A DNA stretch of 64,000 nt from positions 1-64,000 of IMG/VR virus record IMGVR_UViG_3300025890_002165, one strand, 5' to 3'. The DNA comes from a virus. How positions within the stretch are numbered: position 1 is the stretch's first letter; each line of letters begins with the position of its first letter. The translations under genes and the position numbers were made by a program. Shown piece after piece: positions 63,010-64,000 of this stretch. The notes below the pieces were generated by a model. It saw only the letters and a program-made list of their open reading frames with translations. It searched no databases and was not told the DNA's origin.

Positions 63010-64000
63010 TATCTTTAACTTGTTCTGCAATAAATTCAACTTCAGCATCAGTTAGTTCAGGATATATAGGTAAACTCAATTGGTTATTTGCTATAGTTAC
63101 AGCCATGTTGGTTTGTGTGGCTTGGTGTTCTATTCCGGCTCTAAGGTCGGCATCGTAAATACTATAAGCACATTCAATAAAGGATTGATAGTTGCCAAGA
63201 GCTTTATCGTAGTGTACTTTTGTTGCAATTCCTAACTCTTGTAGGTTATACTTTAATCTATTTCTACTGGTTACATTTGGATTAACAAATATTGGATATT
63301 TGTGATAACTTGATTCAACATCATCATGTACAACAAGTGTTCTAATATGATTGTTAAATTCATCATTCCAGTAAGTTGCAATCTTCTTTCGGCGTGCTTG
63401 CCATTTATCAAAGTGGCCCAACTTCACTAACATACAAGCACAATCCAGTTCGCTCATACGACTGTTGGTTCCACTGTGAGAATAGTTATTTTCTTTGCCA
63501 TTGGTAGCAAGGTCTCTAACACTTGATGCAATAGCCATGTCATCAGTTAATACCATTCCGCCACTGCCATAACTGTTAAAGTTTTTCATTGGATCAAAAC
63601 TTAATATACTAATGTCTCCAAAGCTACCACTTGGTTTACCTTGAAACGTGGATCCAAAACTCTGAGCGGCATCTTCAATAACAGGTAACTTTGTAATTTG
63701 TCCAAAAAATTCTGTAATTAATTTAATTTTACTATAATCAACCATGTTACCATATAGGTTAACATATACCAAAGCATCATAGGTTTTTTCAATATCTTCA
63801 TCGGTTGTCAGATCTATTAGACCATCTTTGTCAACATCAATTAAATGTGGGATATAACCAGTTTCAATTATACTGTTAAGAGTTGCAACAAAACTTAAAC
63901 CTGGTATTGCTATCTTGCTACGAAAGGGTAGCTTGAGAGATCTAATAGCGAATATCAACGCCTGTGTTCCGCTGTTAACAGCAATAGCATATTTGCGATT
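62993..64000 (-). CDS. DegT/DnrJ/EryC1-family sugar aminotransferase (5' partial)
   Basis: The frame is open to the window edge (NRKYAIAVNSGTQALIFAIR), so the start lies beyond 64000; the TTG at 63958 is internal. Visible PLP-fold features are AVNSGTQALIF, the aspartate of VIEDAAQSFGS, and SFDPMKNFNSYGSGGM with the likely Schiff-base Lys. Members add an amino group to a nucleotide-linked keto sugar during O-antigen, capsule or antibiotic sugar synthesis. Followed by an SGNH hydrolase, it suggests acylated amino sugars. The C-terminal ~80 residues (LSLPIYPELTDAEVEFIAEQ) match the family end. Confidence 0.9.
   Translation of the reverse strand, partial: NRKYAIAVNSGTQALIFAIRSLKLPFRSKIAIPGLSFVATLNSIIETGYIPHLIDVDKDGLIDLTTDEDIEKTYDALVYVNLYGNMVDYSKIKLITEFFGQITKLPVIEDAAQSFGSTFQGKPSGSFGDISILSFDPMKNFNSYGSGGMVLTDDMAIASSVRDLATNGKENNYSHSGTNSRMSELDCACMLVKLGHFDKWQARRKKIATYWNDEFNNHIRTLVVHDDVESSYHKYPIFVNPNVTSRNRLKYNLQELGIATKVHYDKALGNYQSFIECAYSIYDADLRAGIEHQATQTNMAVTIANNQLSLPIYPELTDAEVEFIAEQVKDNASKY

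Overview
The window is part of the genome of a tailed phage related to T4 (a contractile-tailed myovirus), AT-rich and most like the T4-like phages of marine bacteria. This rests on recognisable T4 homologues in syntenic order: gp26-like, gp46, gp47 and gp55, then gp48-like, gp53, gp5, gp25, gp6 and a giant protein in the gp7 position. T4-type late promoters (NATAAATA) precede the structural genes. The host cannot be fixed from the sequence; no photosynthesis genes, integrase, tRNA, CRISPR or insertion sequence was seen. SAR11-like, other alphaproteobacterial or cyanobacterial hosts are all possible.

Layout. (1) 1-1082 (+): the end of a gp26-like baseplate-hub assembly gene, followed by a start-less reading frame joined to it by a canonical -1 slippery heptamer. 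(2) 1083-1489: a convergent non-coding gap with a terminator and many hairpins. (3) 1490-9942 (-): a leftward operon of late sigma factor gp55, nuclease gp47, a radical-SAM protein, SbcC-like gp46, two more radical-SAM proteins, a small unknown and a GIY-YIG endonuclease. (4) 9966-41611 (+): the baseplate and tail-fibre module, including a 4413-residue protein with a predicted seven-bladed FG-GAP propeller, three paralogous tail fibres and a glycine-rich adhesin-like protein. It ends at a terminator that doubles as part of a sigma70-type promoter. (5) 41593-58505 (+): an accessory operon with acyl carrier protein, glycosyltransferase-like proteins, a DUF59/SufT-like Fe-S factor, six radical-SAM proteins, a 2-oxoglutarate oxygenase-like protein, SGNH hydrolases, a NodU/CmcH-type carbamoyltransferase, a nucleotidyltransferase and peptide deformylase. 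(6) 58494-64000, mixed strands: a glycosyltransferase-like gene, an 883-residue repeat protein, another SGNH hydrolase and the end of a DegT-family sugar aminotransferase.

The standout is nine radical-SAM proteins in one phage window, eight with an N-terminal cysteine (SPASM/twitch-like) region in front of the radical-SAM core. They are packed head-to-tail with an Fe-S assembly factor, an oxygenase, an ACP, carbamoyl- and glycosyl-transfer genes and esterases. This looks like a phage-borne biosynthetic or modification pathway, perhaps for a surface glycan, virion glycan or peptide; the substrate is not evident. One radical-SAM gene also contains a candidate overprinted gene for a small membrane protein (52942-53241).
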